Positions 37,578-49,965 are shown, numbered from the stretch's first letter. The stretch: DNA of 64,000 bases from Bos javanicus (GCF_032452875.1 NC_083876.1:5084001-5148000), one strand, 5' to 3'. The notes: generated from the letters alone by a model not told the origin. Numbers and translations are program-made.

Positions 37578-38053
37578 TTGTTGAGATAGGAGACCACCTT
37601 CAGCAACAATGGCAAGAACAAGGAGCAACTTTATGGTGCTCTCAAGTTACAGCATACAGAGCCTCACATGGCTTGACATGTCTGTGTGGGCTTGATGCCA
37701 CTGAAACAAGCAGTGTGTTTCAAAGTTAAAAACAATAATGTAATAGCCATTAAAAAAAAAAAAAACAACACAGTAATTTCTAATCACCTATGCTAAAGCT
37801 TGTTGTAATTATAACAAGTCCCAAGAAACCTGAGAATAAAGAATTTGTCATCATTTAATGATGCTTACAGTAAATGAGTGATTTGTTTTCTTTTATAAAT
37901 TTTAAACATTTTATTGTGCAACTTAACACACTGATTTTGGGGAAACTTCAAAAGGTGTGAAAATAAGCTATGTAAACTAAAATAATATTTTTGCTAAAAA
38001 ATTATTGGTTCAGAATGATACCAAATTATTATTTTGTCTGGAAGATTGTTCCC
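37578..38053. other. unique sequence
   Basis: Nothing recognised. Confidence 0.4.
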
Positions 38054-38064
38054 AGTCTAAATAC

Positions 38065-38198
38065 TGCTACTGCTGCTGCTAAGTCGCTTTAGTCGTGTCC
38101 GACTCTGTGCAACCCCATACAGGGCAGCCCACCAGGCACTCCCGTCCCTGGGATTCTCCAGGCAAGAACATTGGAGTCTGTTGCCATTTCCTTCTCCA
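38065..38198 (-). mobile_element. BovA monomer SINE with CAG-type tail
   Basis: One BovA unit with the tail at the left. Exact 11-bp duplication 'agtctaaatac' at 38054-38064 and 38199-38209. It matches only the tail-proximal monomer of BOV-A2, so it is a 5'-truncated dimer or a monomeric insertion. Confidence 0.92.
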
Positions 38199-38209
38199 AG
38201 TCTAAATAC

Positions 38210-40419
38210 AGTCATGCTTTATTCCCTTGAAGTACCACAACATTTGTAATCTGAGTTCTGTACCTTTTTTCCTATGTTACATATTTTAAAGTACACATTT
38301 CAGTTCTGATATATCTATTAATTTTTTTATTGACTATAACTCTTTAGTAAAACATATGCACATGTAATGATGAATAATATATAAGCATGTCTACATATAC
38401 ATATATGTGTTGTTTTGATACATGTATCAAGATGTACATATATCTTGATAAGGTTTTATAACTTTTAATCTATAAGGGCCAACCACAAATTTTAATATGA
38501 TGTTCAACACAGACTTTGATGAGAAATAATGTACCCTCACTGAACTTGAATTCCATCAGAGTCTGAATTCTCCTGCTCTGGGGCATATCATTGAGGTTTC
38601 AGGGTAGCCAGAGGTGCTGAATGATTTCTGGAATGATTTTTTTAGTAGCTTTTAGCTGTCCTCATTGATCCATTAATCAGTTATTGCCATTCTCATCAAA
38701 GAATGCACACTTTACTAAGGGACGCTAAGCCTGAAGGGAAAGTTTCATTTTATCACCACATATGTTTTAACAGAAATTTGCACGGGGTGCTATAGTAGAA
38801 GAAACCTTATATTGAGCAACTGAGCACATTACATATTCTCCAACTATTCGAAAAACCTGAAACTGAGTTAGTCTAACCAAAAAAGAGAGAGAGAAAAAAA
38901 TAATCTTGTTAGACAAAAATAATATGAGCAAGTTCATTGAGGAGTGAAAAAAATAAAACAAAACAAAAGGACAGGTACTTGCTAATAATTTTGTTGACTG
39001 TAATATATCAAATGCTGATAAGGGTGCCATGGGAATGGGCAACAAGACATGAAACCAGAGAAACATGTAGTGGCAGATTGTGATAAGCTCTGGAAGTCAA
39101 TGAATTCCCTCAGGAGGTTACAAAGAACACAAACATGGAAGAAACCTGGAGAGGTATGCACATGACTAGGAAGAATAAGCAGAGTTTTAAAGAATACATT
39201 GAAGGGCAAAGCTAGGATGCACTTAATTTAGGAAACTTTCTTAGCAACCATTGTGAACAACAGCAAGGCTCTTAGGAAGAGTGAGGGAAGCTCTGAAAGT
39301 CAAGGAGAATTGACAACAAAAAATACATGATTAACAGCAATTTTTCCATCTTTCCTGTTTACCACCATGTTTTCCCTTTCTAGTGGATTATTCCATTGAA
39401 ATATGCTGACTTTTCATCTGTAAAACAAGATATAAAATAAAGATAAGTGAAAGGTTGTCCCACTCTGTCTCCTCTTGAATCTACTTCATATTTTTACCAC
39501 AAAACTGAAAGAACTGTCCATTCTCACTCTGTGAAATTTCTCTCTTCCCATTTCCCTGAAACGCATTCAGTCCATTTTCCTATTTAACTTCACAAATGCA
39601 TTATATCACTATTTCCTGAAAAACTTTATCCATTTAGCTACTAGGAACCCACACTTTTCCATTGTTTCTGCTACCACTGCTCTTTCTTTCTTTCTCAATT
39701 TACTGTGAATACTCATTTCCAGGCCTCTGGTATAGCAGTTTTTCATGGCTCAGTGAATTAACCTCTTTTCTTTTTCTATGTGATTTTTTTTTGTTTGTTT
39801 TGTTTTGGTATTTTGTTTGTTTGTTTGTTTTGGTATTTTTATTCTGACTGATGGCCTTATTTGCATGAATGACATGTGATGACCTATGAATTTTAATACT
39901 TTACTTGGTCTTCTATCCTGAACTTAGGCTTCTAGGTTTTATACTGAGCTGCCTCTTCCACATTTCATAGCATGTCAGAATTATTATGTCTGAAAACAAT
40001 AGCCCTTTCCAAATAGATCATTTGGAAAGAGAGCCTTTCCAAATGATCTCTACCTACAATCTTTCCAGTTTTACTCAAGAGCTTCCCCACATTCTGCTGT
40101 TCAGGACAAGTACTGAAGTAACTCCTGAGTTGAAATTGATCCTCTTTTTCTAGAATATAAGCAATAAGGAAGAAATTTTATCGGTTTTATGCATTGATGT
40201 ATCTTCAGGATCTAGAAAGATACTTAATATATTGTAGTTACTCAAAAAGATGTTAAAATGAAATTTGTCTTAAAGCCAGTCAGTTTTATTTATTTAGTAT
40301 TTAAATTCCAGAATCAAAGGACTTGCTCTGTCTGGGTATACCACTGTGGGCCACTTGTTCTTGGAAAGACTACTGGAAGAAACTCTTAGTTCTGTTACTC
40401 TCCCTCTGTATTTTTTTCA
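38210..40419. other. mostly unassigned sequence with palindromes and a (GTTT)n tract
   Basis: Contains a 16-bp perfect palindrome at 38415-38430, a (GTTT)n tract near 39787-39840 and a 15-bp-stem hairpin at 40015-40049. Open frames of 60-99 codons at 38767-39209 (-) and 39662-39847 (+) have no domains. Confidence 0.45.
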
Positions 40420-40955
40420 TACATCAGTAGCCAGGGTGATCCTATTAAAAGAGACATATATACTCCTCTGGTGAAGCCTTCCATTTTGTACACTGTATCA
40501 CCAACCATAAAAAGTAAAGCTTAACAGGTCTGTTTCTTTATGACCTTTCTGTTTCCATTGTTCTTGGTTTACTCTTCTTCAGACTTACACATTTCTCATT
40601 GTTTCTGAGACTTCTGCCTCTGGCCCTTTGCACTGTTTCCTTGGTTTGGGGTACTCTGCTTTAGATATCTGCAGAATATATTCCCTCAGCACTTTATGTC
40701 CTTGCTCAAATACTTTGAATGAGAACTTTCTTAGCCATGCCATTCCAGTTACAACCACTCTTCAATCTCTGAAAAAAAAACTCCCTTGCTGTATACATCT
40801 CTTTTTCACTTCCTGAATTTGAAATATGTTTCAGTTTCCTTCATTTAAACTTTTAAAATCTTTTCCACTAGAATGTAAACTATATGAAAATAAGAACTTT
40901 TGTTTCATTTAATGATGAATAGCTCATGCCAAGTATGGCACCTGGTAACCATATA
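40420..40955 (-). repeat. L2 LINE 3' fragment (antisense)
   Basis: The plus strand follows the complement of L2 in order: 'cagggtgatcctattaaaag', 'gcctctggccctttgcactg', 'gtccttgctcaaatac', 'cactagaatgtaaact', and finally 'agtatggcacctggta'. More than 500 bp; diverged but collinear. Confidence 0.8.
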
Positions 40956-42030
40956 TGAAATTACTTAGTTTCCTAAACCTTGCTTTTTCAACTGAAGTGG
41001 CCTTGAGACTCACATTTGTGTTACTTTATTAGCCCTCTAACTCTCCTGTGATTCCATTTTCATATGTCTACAATCAATTGTAATGTTAATTTGGAGAAAA
41101 ATTAATGTTTAAACATGATAGTTTTATTTTTTGAACATTGAAATTAAATTCAGAAACAATATTATTATCAAAAATTTTCACATCTTTAATATATAACTTT
41201 GGGAACTGTTTATATATTAACTATAATTTGTTTTACTCCAATCATCGTTCAGTATTGGAGGGGTTCTTGATGGATGGTGACATGTCCTATTTTAATCCCC
41301 CCTTCAAGTTCCTAGAGTGATTTCCATACAGTTGTGTTCTACGCAGACACACTTTTATAGGCCAGGTTTCCACTGCCCTGCTACGTGACCAAATAGCCAT
41401 GTCACTGGCCAGTTTCTACAAGATGGTTAAAGTTAAACCATCATGTTAAGGAGCATACAATTCAGTCCACTGAGCTGATTTGTTTTTACCTTTATTGATC
41501 AGAGTCATGAGCTTCCAAACATTTTGTTGTCCATTTACCTCAGAACTGCTGTCCACAAACAAGCAACTCTTTGTTGGTCAACTGAAAATATTTATATGGC
41601 TCTGTCTTAGTGATGATAGATTCTGGCAATATTTCATGCATTTACAAAGTTAGCCCTAGGGAAAAAGAGGCTCCTTACTCATAAATATATTTTCCCTTCA
41701 GCCCCCCAGTGGCATGATCCTTCACAAACTGCTTTCTTTGTATTAGGGAATTCTGACCATTACTTTCCACATTAGAATGTTTTTTGGACATCTTCCATAA
41801 TATCAGAAGGGTTTAGTTTTCAAAAAAATTTTATGACCTTGAGTTATAAGAGTAGTTTTAATTAATGTCTTTATGTCAAACTGGAACTTGCCCCTCAAAT
41901 AGAAAATCTCTAGTACAAATACCAGTTGAAGGTGTCCTTGGACTGTATTTTTTTTTTTACAGGCATTAGTCTCTGTCTACGTAGTGCTATCAAACACATT
42001 TATTCACAGAAGTTTCGATTCCACATGCCA
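40956..42030. other. unassigned sequence
   Basis: No gene. A segment at about 41132-41215 recurs in diverged form at about 44160-44245. Confidence 0.4.
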
Positions 42031-43945
42031 TCAGTTCAGTTCAATTCAGTCTGTCAGTCATGTCCAACTCTTTGTAACCCATGAACCGCAGCATGCCAGG
42101 CCACCCAGTCCATCACCAAACCCTGAGTCCACGCAAACCACTGTCCACTGAGTTGGTGATGCCATCCAACCATCTCATCCTTTGCCATCCCCTTTTCCAA
42201 CTTCTCTCAATCTCTCCCAGCATCAGGGTCCTTTCCAATGAGTCAGCTCTTCGCATCAGGTAGCCAAAGTATCAGAGTTTCAGCTTCAACATCAGTCTTT
42301 TCAGTGAACACCCAGGACTGATCTCCTTTAGGATGGACTGGTTGGATCTCCTTGTAGTGCAAGGGACTCTCAAGAGTCTTCTCCAACACCCAGTTCAAAA
42401 GTGTCAATTCTTCAGGGCTCAGCTTTCTTTATAGTCCAACTCTCACATCATACATGACCACTAGAAAAACCATAGCCTTAACTAGATGGACCTTTGTTGA
42501 CAAAGTAATGTCTCTGCTTTTTACTATGCTGTCTAGTTTGGTCAAAAATTTCCTTCCAAAGAGTAAGTGTCTTTTAACTCTAGGGCTGAAATCGCCATCT
42601 GCAGTGATTTTGGAGCCCAGGAAAATAAAGTCAGCCATCGTTTCCACTGTTTCCCCATCTATTTGTCATGAAGTGATGGGACTGGATGCCATGAGCTTAG
42701 TTTTCTGAATGTTGAGCTTTAAGGCAACTTTTTCACTCTCTTTCACTTTCATCAAGAGGCCCTTTATTTCTTCTTCACTTTCTCCCATAAGGGTGGTGTC
42801 ATATCTGAGGTTATTGATATTTCTTCCGGCAATCTTGATTTTAGCTAATGCTTCCTCCACCACAGCGTTTCTCATGATGTACTCTGCATATAAGTTAAAT
42901 AAGCAGGGTGACAATATACAGCCTTGACATACTGCAGAATACGTATATTACTCCTATTTTCCAAAATAGGAAACTTTTTGGAAACAGTCTGTCATTCCAT
43001 GTCCAGTTCTAACTGTTGACTCCTGACCGGTTTCTCAAGAGGCAAGTCAGGTGGTCTGGTATTCCCATCTTCTGAAGAATTTTTCACAGTTTATTGTGAT
43101 CCACACAGTCAAAGGCTTTGGCATAGTCAATAAAGCAGAACTAGATGTTTTTCTGGAACTCTTTTGCTTTTTTGATCATCCTGCAGATGTTGGCAATTTG
43201 ATCTCTTGTTCCTCTACCTTTTCTAAAACCAGCTTGAACATCTGGAAGTTCATGATTCACACTGAAGCCTGGCTTGGAGAATTTTGGATATTACTTTACT
43301 AGTGTGTGAGATAAGTGCAATTGTGTGGTAGTTTGAGCATTCTTTGGCATTGCCTTTCTTTGGGATTGGAATGAAAACTGATGTTTTCCACTCCTGTGGC
43401 CACTGCTGAGTTTTCCAAATTTGCTGGCATATTGAGTACAACACTTTCACAGCGTCATCTTTTAGGATTTGAAATAGCTCAAGTGGAATTCCATCACCTT
43501 CTCTAGCTTTGTTCATAGTGTTGGTTCAGGCCCACTTGCCTTCACATTCCAGGATGTCTGGTTCTAGGTGAGTGATCACACCTTCATGATTATCTGGGTA
43601 GTGAAGATCTTTTTTGTACAGTTCTTCTGTGTATTCTTGTCACCTCTTCTTAATATCTTCTGCTTCTGTTAGGTCCCTACCAGTTCTGCCCTTTATTGAG
43701 CTTATCTTTGCATGAAATATTCCCTTGGTATCTCTAATTTTCTTGAAGAAATCTCTAGTCTTTCCCATTCTATTGTTTTCCTCTATTTCTTTGCATGAAT
43801 TGTTGAGGAAGGCTTTCTCTTCTCTACTTGCTATTCTTTGAAACTCTGCATTCAAATGGGTCTATCTTTCACTTTCTCCTTTGTTTTTTGCTTCTCTTCT
43901 TTTCACAGCTATTTGTAAGGCCTCCTCAGACAGCCATTTTGCTTA
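42031..43945 (-). mobile_element. BovB LINE, 1.9-kb 5'-truncated copy
   Basis: Minus-strand copy from the 3' tail through RT into the linker. The RT active site near 42796-42812 has an in-frame 6-bp deletion: the frame at 42666-42914 reads N-N-L-R-Y-D-T-T, so two residues of Y-A-D-D are gone. Other open pieces are 43250-43516 (N-terminal RT) and 42429-42647. Near 42953 the sequence carries an extra palindromic patch. Confidence 0.96.
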
Positions 43946-44437
43946 GACCACACTCCATGGCCTAAGGAAAACTTCCCTCTTCTCATTTAGCATGTCCAAT
44001 TGCCAGTTCTTGAAAGGCAGGTTTACATGCCTTCTATTTCCCAGGAATATTTTTCCAGTCAGATCCAATGTCTATCTCCCAAATATATCCAAGTAAAGGA
44101 GAAAGAATTACTTAAACTATATCAAATTTTTTCCAACTTTTGCATTAGTTTTAATTTTTTTGAACATTAAAATTGAATTCTGAAGTGGGAAATTACTATC
44201 AAAACTATCATATCTTTGATGCATAGCTTTGAGAACTATTTATATTGAAACGTTAGTTTGTAACTTAGGAGTCACGAATGTAATTTGTAAGAAGATGAGA
44301 AGATGGAAGTTAAACATCTGTAAAATAAGATGAAATGGAAAAAAATATACAATGTTTGAACTTCCCATAACATATTTTCATTTGTTCCAGTTTGTTTGGA
44401 TTTCTATCCATAAAACGAATTAGATTTTGATCTGACA
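43946..44437. other. unassigned sequence
   Basis: Holds the second copy (about 44160-44245) of a diverged repeat also seen near 41132. Nothing else recognised. Confidence 0.4.
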
Positions 44438-44444
44438 TGAATTT

Positions 44445-44611
44445 CCATGGGGAGGGAGGAGGGAGGAGGGTTCGGGATGGGGAACACATGTATACCTGTG
44501 GCGGATTCATTTTGATATTTGGCAAAACTAATACAATTATGTAAAGTTTAAAAATAAAATAAAATTGGAAGAAGAACTTCAAAAAAAAAAAAATAAAATA
44601 AAATAAAATTG
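44445..44611 (+). mobile_element. ruminant L1 3' end
   Basis: G-rich start, 'ggcggattcattttgata' block and an A-rich tail made of two (AAAAT)n tracts separated by a short spacer. A 7-bp 'tgaattt' repeat at 44438-44444 and 44612-44618 is the likely target-site duplication. Confidence 0.9.
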
Positions 44612-44618
44612 TGAATTT

Positions 44619-46162
44619 AATTACAAAGTTTTAGAAGTCAGTATAAATCAATATAATTCTCATAGATAACTACTTGGATTAAAATTAATTCTTTGGGATA
44701 ATATTGTTCTAATTTAAACAGAAATAGATTTAATCTATCCTATTTCATCTCACATGTTGTAAACTAGGCTTCAAATCAATATGGGTAGTGCTGTCTTAGA
44801 AAGCCAAGAAAAATATTATCAATAGGAGAAAAAAAAAAAGAAAAAAAAATATAAGACTCTGTGTCATTGTGACATTGGCAAGAAATACAGATGAATAGAT
44901 ATCTGATACCTTTGGATGTCTGGATAATGCTGAATGCAATATATTACTCTAATAAAATGATATACAACAATCTTTCAAGTGTTTAATTCCCTGCTTGGCT
45001 GGCTGCTTTTCCTAGACTTATAGTCCCCTAATCTAATTCCATAAAGATCTGACAAAAGATCTAAATACTGTTTAAGAGCTTAGACGAGAGTATTCCTTCT
45101 CTCTCTTTTTTTCCCCACTTCTAAATATGAGAAAATTTTGAATGATAAATGTCCCTTTCTCATTATTCTTTTTGTTTTTCAAATTCTTTACTTTTAATGA
45201 CCTCTCCTTTAATTTGCATAGGAAAGAGTAAAGTAGAAGATGTAGTGGAACTATTTTCAATTGATCATTTTAAAAATTAAAGTGCCACACATCAAACAAA
45301 GGAACTAGCCTTTTGCCTCTTTTATTCATGAACTTATCCTTTCTAAACAGAAAAATATCCTGATAATTTTCTGATCTTAGAGTTTGTAGATCAGTTTTGT
45401 ACATCAACGTATATTCTGTGAAAAGCATCCTATGACATCTTTCCTGCTCATTCAGAATGGTTATGTGTCCTTCTTGGAATCAGGAGCAGATGGAGCCTCT
45501 CTTATCACATGAGTTGAGTGAGAGGCCTCAACAAGTCAACCCAAATTAGTCTCTATTGTTTTCCCTAGTGACACACCAAAACCCAAGGAGTCACAGCAAG
45601 ATAATCATTCTGCTTTATTGCTTTAAATCAATTGGTGGTTTCTTCTTCCTGTGTTGCAGGAGAAAGTGCTGATTATTATCTCTTTTAAGTCCCCTGGGTA
45701 TGCCATTGACATAAACTGTATTTACTCTCTGTTAGATACAACAGTGATTGAAAACAACATGACCATCTTGTCTCTGATTCATCAAGAATTATTCCAATTA
45801 GACTGGTAACTGTGTGGCATTTTTTGTATGGCACTCACAGGAATCATCATGTTCTTCTCAATCTATTATTAACTCGACCATTTATTTCTTTGCCGTTTTA
45901 CTCAGATGAGAAAAAGTGAGTATGGACTGACCATATAATTAGATTAAAAAGACCTGATTTAAATGGGGTTCTTCATTGTTTCACATGCCTATACATTTTA
46001 AAAATATTGAGTTAAGAAGAATGGCTGAATAGCTCACAGACCTTCAAGAATCTAGAACATCACAGTTTAAAAAGGTAGAATCTCAGAGACAGTTTCTTCT
46101 TCCCAAAGGAGAAATACATCTATATTCTAAACCCTCAGAGTTCTTCCTTGTCTCTTAGGAGA
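44619..46162. other. unassigned sequence
   Basis: No repeat recognised. A poly(A)-rich tract lies near 44830-44850. An acceptor-like pyrimidine run and AG at 45640-45659 precede a 49-codon open stretch ending at 45809; this is treated as a weak candidate only. Confidence 0.4.
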
Positions 46163-46372
46163 GTGAAAGAAAGTGAAGTTGCTCAGTCGTGTCCAACTCT
46201 TTGCGATCCCACGGACTGTAGTCTACCAGGTTTCTCTCTCCATGGGATTTTCCAGGCAAGAGTACTGGAGTGGGTTGCCATTTCCTTCTCCAGTGGATCT
46301 TCCTGACCCAGGGATCGGGCCCAGGTCTCCTGCATTGCAGGCAGATGCTTTACCCTCTGAGCCACCAGGGAA
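46163..46372 (-). mobile_element. Bov-tA-type SINE (antisense), well preserved
   Basis: Near-consensus antisense SINE ending in 'gagccaccagggaag'. No clear target-site duplication. Confidence 0.93.
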
Positions 46373-46595
46373 GAGTACATATTTCCAATTCCATGTTGGT
46401 GGAGACTTTCATCTTTCTACATCACCCTCCTAGAGTTTGATCCTTTCATATTGTACATGTAGTCAGTGACATGTGACTTTCATAACACCGTTGTAGGGTA
46501 TTTTCATGGGGGAACTGTGCTGCCAGTTTATTCTGTCTGCTGTCTTAATTCTGAGGGCTGAACAAGGGGACTCATCCTCCTGCCAGCAAATATAC

Positions 46596-46634
<39 letters not shown>

Positions 46635-47048
46635 AGACTTTCAGACTCATTATTTTTTATTCAATAGGGTATAGATCCCCAGGTGTAGATACAGTGGGTA
46701 TCCCTTACAGAGCAGCAGAGCTGAGGGATGCCTTATATCTATTTTGAGTAAAAACAGCTCCAAATCTGTAATTGTTAAAATAAATTTTGAGGGAACATTA
46801 TCCTCCAATATAACTCTAAGAGTTTTTTCTCCTGGAAATTAGAAATCAAAGGAAGAAATCTCAACATGTTTGTCCTTTTGTCTTTAATGCAATGATACCA
46901 TTCACTGGATCACTTTTCTTAGCTTCAGGTTCCTCATCTCTTACAAAGTACTATGATATATCAAGGATCACATAATTCACAAGTCTATTATTAAAATTAT
47001 TATATAATAGAAAAATATTGTGCTCTTTGATGAGTTATTTGAGGTAAG
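46373..47048. other. unassigned sequence
   Basis: Nothing recognised apart from the (TG)n tract at 46599-46630. Confidence 0.4.
46599..46630. repeat. (TG)16 microsatellite
   Basis: Uninterrupted 32-bp TG tract. Confidence 0.97.
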
Positions 47049-47057
47049 TCTACCTTT

Positions 47058-47253
47058 CTAGACTTCCCTGGTGGCTCAGATAGTAAAGTATCTGTCTACA
47101 ATGTGGGAGACCTGGGTTCGATCCCTGGGTTGGGAAGTTCCCTGGGGAAGGAAAAGGCAACCCATCCCAGTACTCTTGCCTAGAAAATCCCATGGACGCA
47201 GGAGCCTGGTGTCCATGGGGTCGCAAAGAGTCAGACACAACTAAACAACTCTT
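47058..47253 (+). mobile_element. Bov-tA SINE with target-site duplication
   Basis: Sense SINE with an exact 9-bp repeat 'tctaccttt' at 47049-47057 and 47254-47262. Confidence 0.92.
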
Positions 47254-47467
47254 TCTACCTTTGTATTTGCTATCATTTTCAATGTTCTAACTTCAAAATG
47301 CTTTGAAAAATAAAAATGTAATTCAGTAAATATTACATACTTTCCCCTGCTTGAACGTTTACAACACTGTGTAGTACTGAGAGTTTGATAAAGCTCAATA
47401 TTAATTTTTTCCACTTGGAATCCCACCAATTTACTTGACCATAGAAAACTGTTTACTTAACAAATTT

Positions 47468-48160
47468 TGTTGTTGTTGTTCAGTCACACAGCCATGTCTA
47501 ACTCTGCAACCCCATGGACAGGACCCATGGACAGGCTTCCCTGTCCTTCACCATCTCCCAGAGCCTGCTCAAACTTATGTCCATTGAGTCGGGGATGCCA
47601 TCCCACCATCTCATCCTTTGTCATCCCCTTCTTCTGTGTTCAGTCTTTCCCAGCATCAGGGTCTTTTCTAGAGTTGGCTCTTCCCATATGGTGGCCAAAA
47701 TATTGGAGCTTCAGTATCATTCCTTCCAATGAATATTCAGGATTGATTCCTTTTAGGATTGATTGATTTGATCTCCTTGCAGTCCAAGACACTCTCAAGA
47801 GTCTTCTCCAACACCACAGTTCAAAAGTATCAATTCCTTGGCATTTAGCTTTCTTTATAGTCCAACTCTCACATCCATACATGACTACTAGAAAAGCCAT
47901 AGCTTTGAGTATATGAACCTTTATCAGCAAAGTAATGTCTCTGTTTCTTAACACACTCTTTAGGTCTGTCATAGCTTTCTTCCAAGGAGCAAGTGTCTTT
48001 CAATTTCATGGCTGCGGAAACCATTCACAGTGATTTTGGAACCCAAGAAAATAAAGTCTGTCACTGTTGCCACTGTTTCCCTCTCTATTGGACCTGAAGT
48101 GATGGGACCAGATGCCATGATCTTAGTTTTTTGAATGTTGAGCTTTAAGCCAGCTTTTTG
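47468..48160 (-). mobile_element. BovB LINE 3' fragment
   Basis: A 690-bp minus-strand copy with a (GTT)n-type tail at the left, C-terminal region and end of the RT domain. The open piece 47640-47972 covers part of the C-terminal region. A 12-bp unit 'ccatggacagga' is doubled near 47512-47536. Confidence 0.94.
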
Positions 48161-48462
48161 CAACATATATTATCTATCTCAGGGAACAAAAATATACAAG
48201 CAAAAGCCTTCAATGAGCTTTCTTTTGACACCTCAAGGAATAATGAATAATGTTAGGTTCTAGATCCTGCTGTCTCGTAAGTACTAGAAGTTTTTTTTTT
48301 TTTTCTTTTTTTTGAGAATTATATCCACTTTTACAGCTTTCTTTCATCTTCTGTGGGGGAAACAGTCTATTCCATCTCTGTTTTATTTATGTATTTATTT
48401 ATTTTTCTCAATCAGCTGGACAGAGGAGCTAAGAGTATTATAAGAGCAGGGATGGACAGGCC
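48161..48462. other. unassigned sequence with poly(T)
   Basis: A T-rich run lies near 48291-48313 and a (TTTA)n tract near 48382-48405. Nothing else recognised. Confidence 0.4.
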
Positions 48463-48473
48463 TGAGAAAAGCT

Positions 48474-48754
48474 GCTGCTGCTGTTGCTCCTAAGTTGCTT
48501 CACTCGTGTCCGACTCTGTGCAACTCCATAGACCACAGCCCACCAGGCTCCCCTGTCCCTGGGATTCTCCAAGCAAGAACACTGGAGTGGGTTGCCATTT
48601 CCTTTTCCAATGCATGAAAGTAAAAAGTGAAAGTGAAGTCGCTCAATCGTGTCCAACTCTTAGTGACCTCATGGACTGCAGCCTACCAGGCTCCTCTGTC
48701 CATGGGATTTTCCAGGCAAAAGTAAGGGAGTGGGGTGCCATTGCCTTCTCCTGG
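48474..48754 (-). mobile_element. BOV-A2 dimeric SINE with perfect target-site duplication
   Basis: Two BovA units with a CAG-type tail at the left. Exact 11-bp duplication 'tgagaaaagct' at 48463-48473 and 48755-48765. Confidence 0.95.
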
Positions 48755-48765
48755 TGAGAAAAGCT

Positions 48766-49584
48766 AAGAGGTGGTGAAAAAACTTCAGCAAAGCAGCAGA
48801 TTTCAAGTCTCTGTTATAGAACATAACATGGTTTCTTATTTTTAGAATATCAACATTTCACTTAAAAAGAAACAAGCAAATGTGACTTGTAACCATTCAT
48901 AATTCTGTTGTAATTTCAAGTATTTAACAATGAAAAGAAAAGAAGAATGCAACTACAATGGCACTTTTATTTCAGTTCTCCATGCTTCTTTATTTGGCAC
49001 CAGGAGATATGAACTGATGCCAAGCTGTTAAATTGTAAGCATCGTCAGGTCTGCTGGATAGATGCTTTACGTACTTAGACCAAAGCTATTACAAGTCTTG
49101 ACTACTTTCCCCATCTCTTCTTTTCTGTGCTTACCTCCCTAAGGGCTGTTCAATCAAGACTCTATAAAAATTGTTGAACTGTTCAGCTTTTTATTGAGAG
49201 CCTTGATGCTACAGCCCCACAGGAGTCCACTGAAGACAGGATTAGCCTCATTACAATAATGAGGCAAAGAGAATGCCAAGGACAAGGAGAGGTATAAAAC
49301 CAAAGACTGCAGCACACTGTAATTGACCAACTTAGTCACCTTTAAAAAGGAGGAAGGTGAGCGAGACACCAACATCAGAAGAACACTAATTCTATAGGAC
49401 AAAGAGCTTTCATTCATAACTTGTGCTTACTCATTTTTATTTACACAGAAAAAAATGGAGCCTATTAAATAGAATGATCTTCTCCCACTAAAAAGTTAAG
49501 TGCACATGGATATAGAGCCATTTACTTATGCTTCATTTCATACATAAATTCTGTCTATTAAGATAGGCTGTCTCTCAATTTTTT
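48766..49584. other. unassigned sequence
   Basis: No gene recognised; an 87-codon minus-strand open frame at 49154-49417 lacks a domain. Confidence 0.4.
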
Positions 49585-49775
49585 TTTTTTTACTTTCCTA
49601 AACTGAAATTCTTTCCCAATTAGACACTAATTTCCCATTCCCCCTCCAGGCACTCCCATCCCCTGGCCCCTGGTATCTATTAATGTAGTTTCTGACTCTA
49701 TGAGTTTGACTATTCTAGCTGTCCTGTATAAGTAGAGTCAAACAGTGTCTGTCTATACTTATTATATTGGACTGC
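49585..49775 (-). repeat. ancient L1M 3' UTR fragment (antisense)
   Basis: Resembles the common complement of old L1 3' UTRs: 'cccattccccctcc', 'cccctggcccctggtatcta', then 'ctatgagtttgactattcta'. Confidence 0.65.
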
Positions 49776-49779
49776 ATTT

Positions 49780-49965
49780 TTGAGGTTAAATTTTATACAT
49801 GTCCCACAGAGTTTCAATAAGATGATGAATTCAGAAAACAGATGATAGCACAGCAATGCGAATGTACTCAGTGCTACTGAACTGTATAGTTAAGCATGGT
49901 TAAGATAGTATGTTTTATACTGTGTGACTTTTACCACATTAAAAACAAACAAACAAAAAAAACAG
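49780..49965 (+). repeat. ancient L1M 3' end (sense)
   Basis: 'gctactgaactgtatagtta', 'gttaagatagtatgttttat' and 'cttttaccacattaaaaaca' form the terminal block and A-tail of an old L1 in sense orientation. It faces the antisense fragment immediately to its left. Confidence 0.7.

Noticed and set aside
38767..39209. Two overlapping minus-strand frames of 99 and 75 codons, hydrophobic
   Set aside because: Different frames over the same DNA, no membrane-protein family recognised, and A+T-rich context; likely chance.
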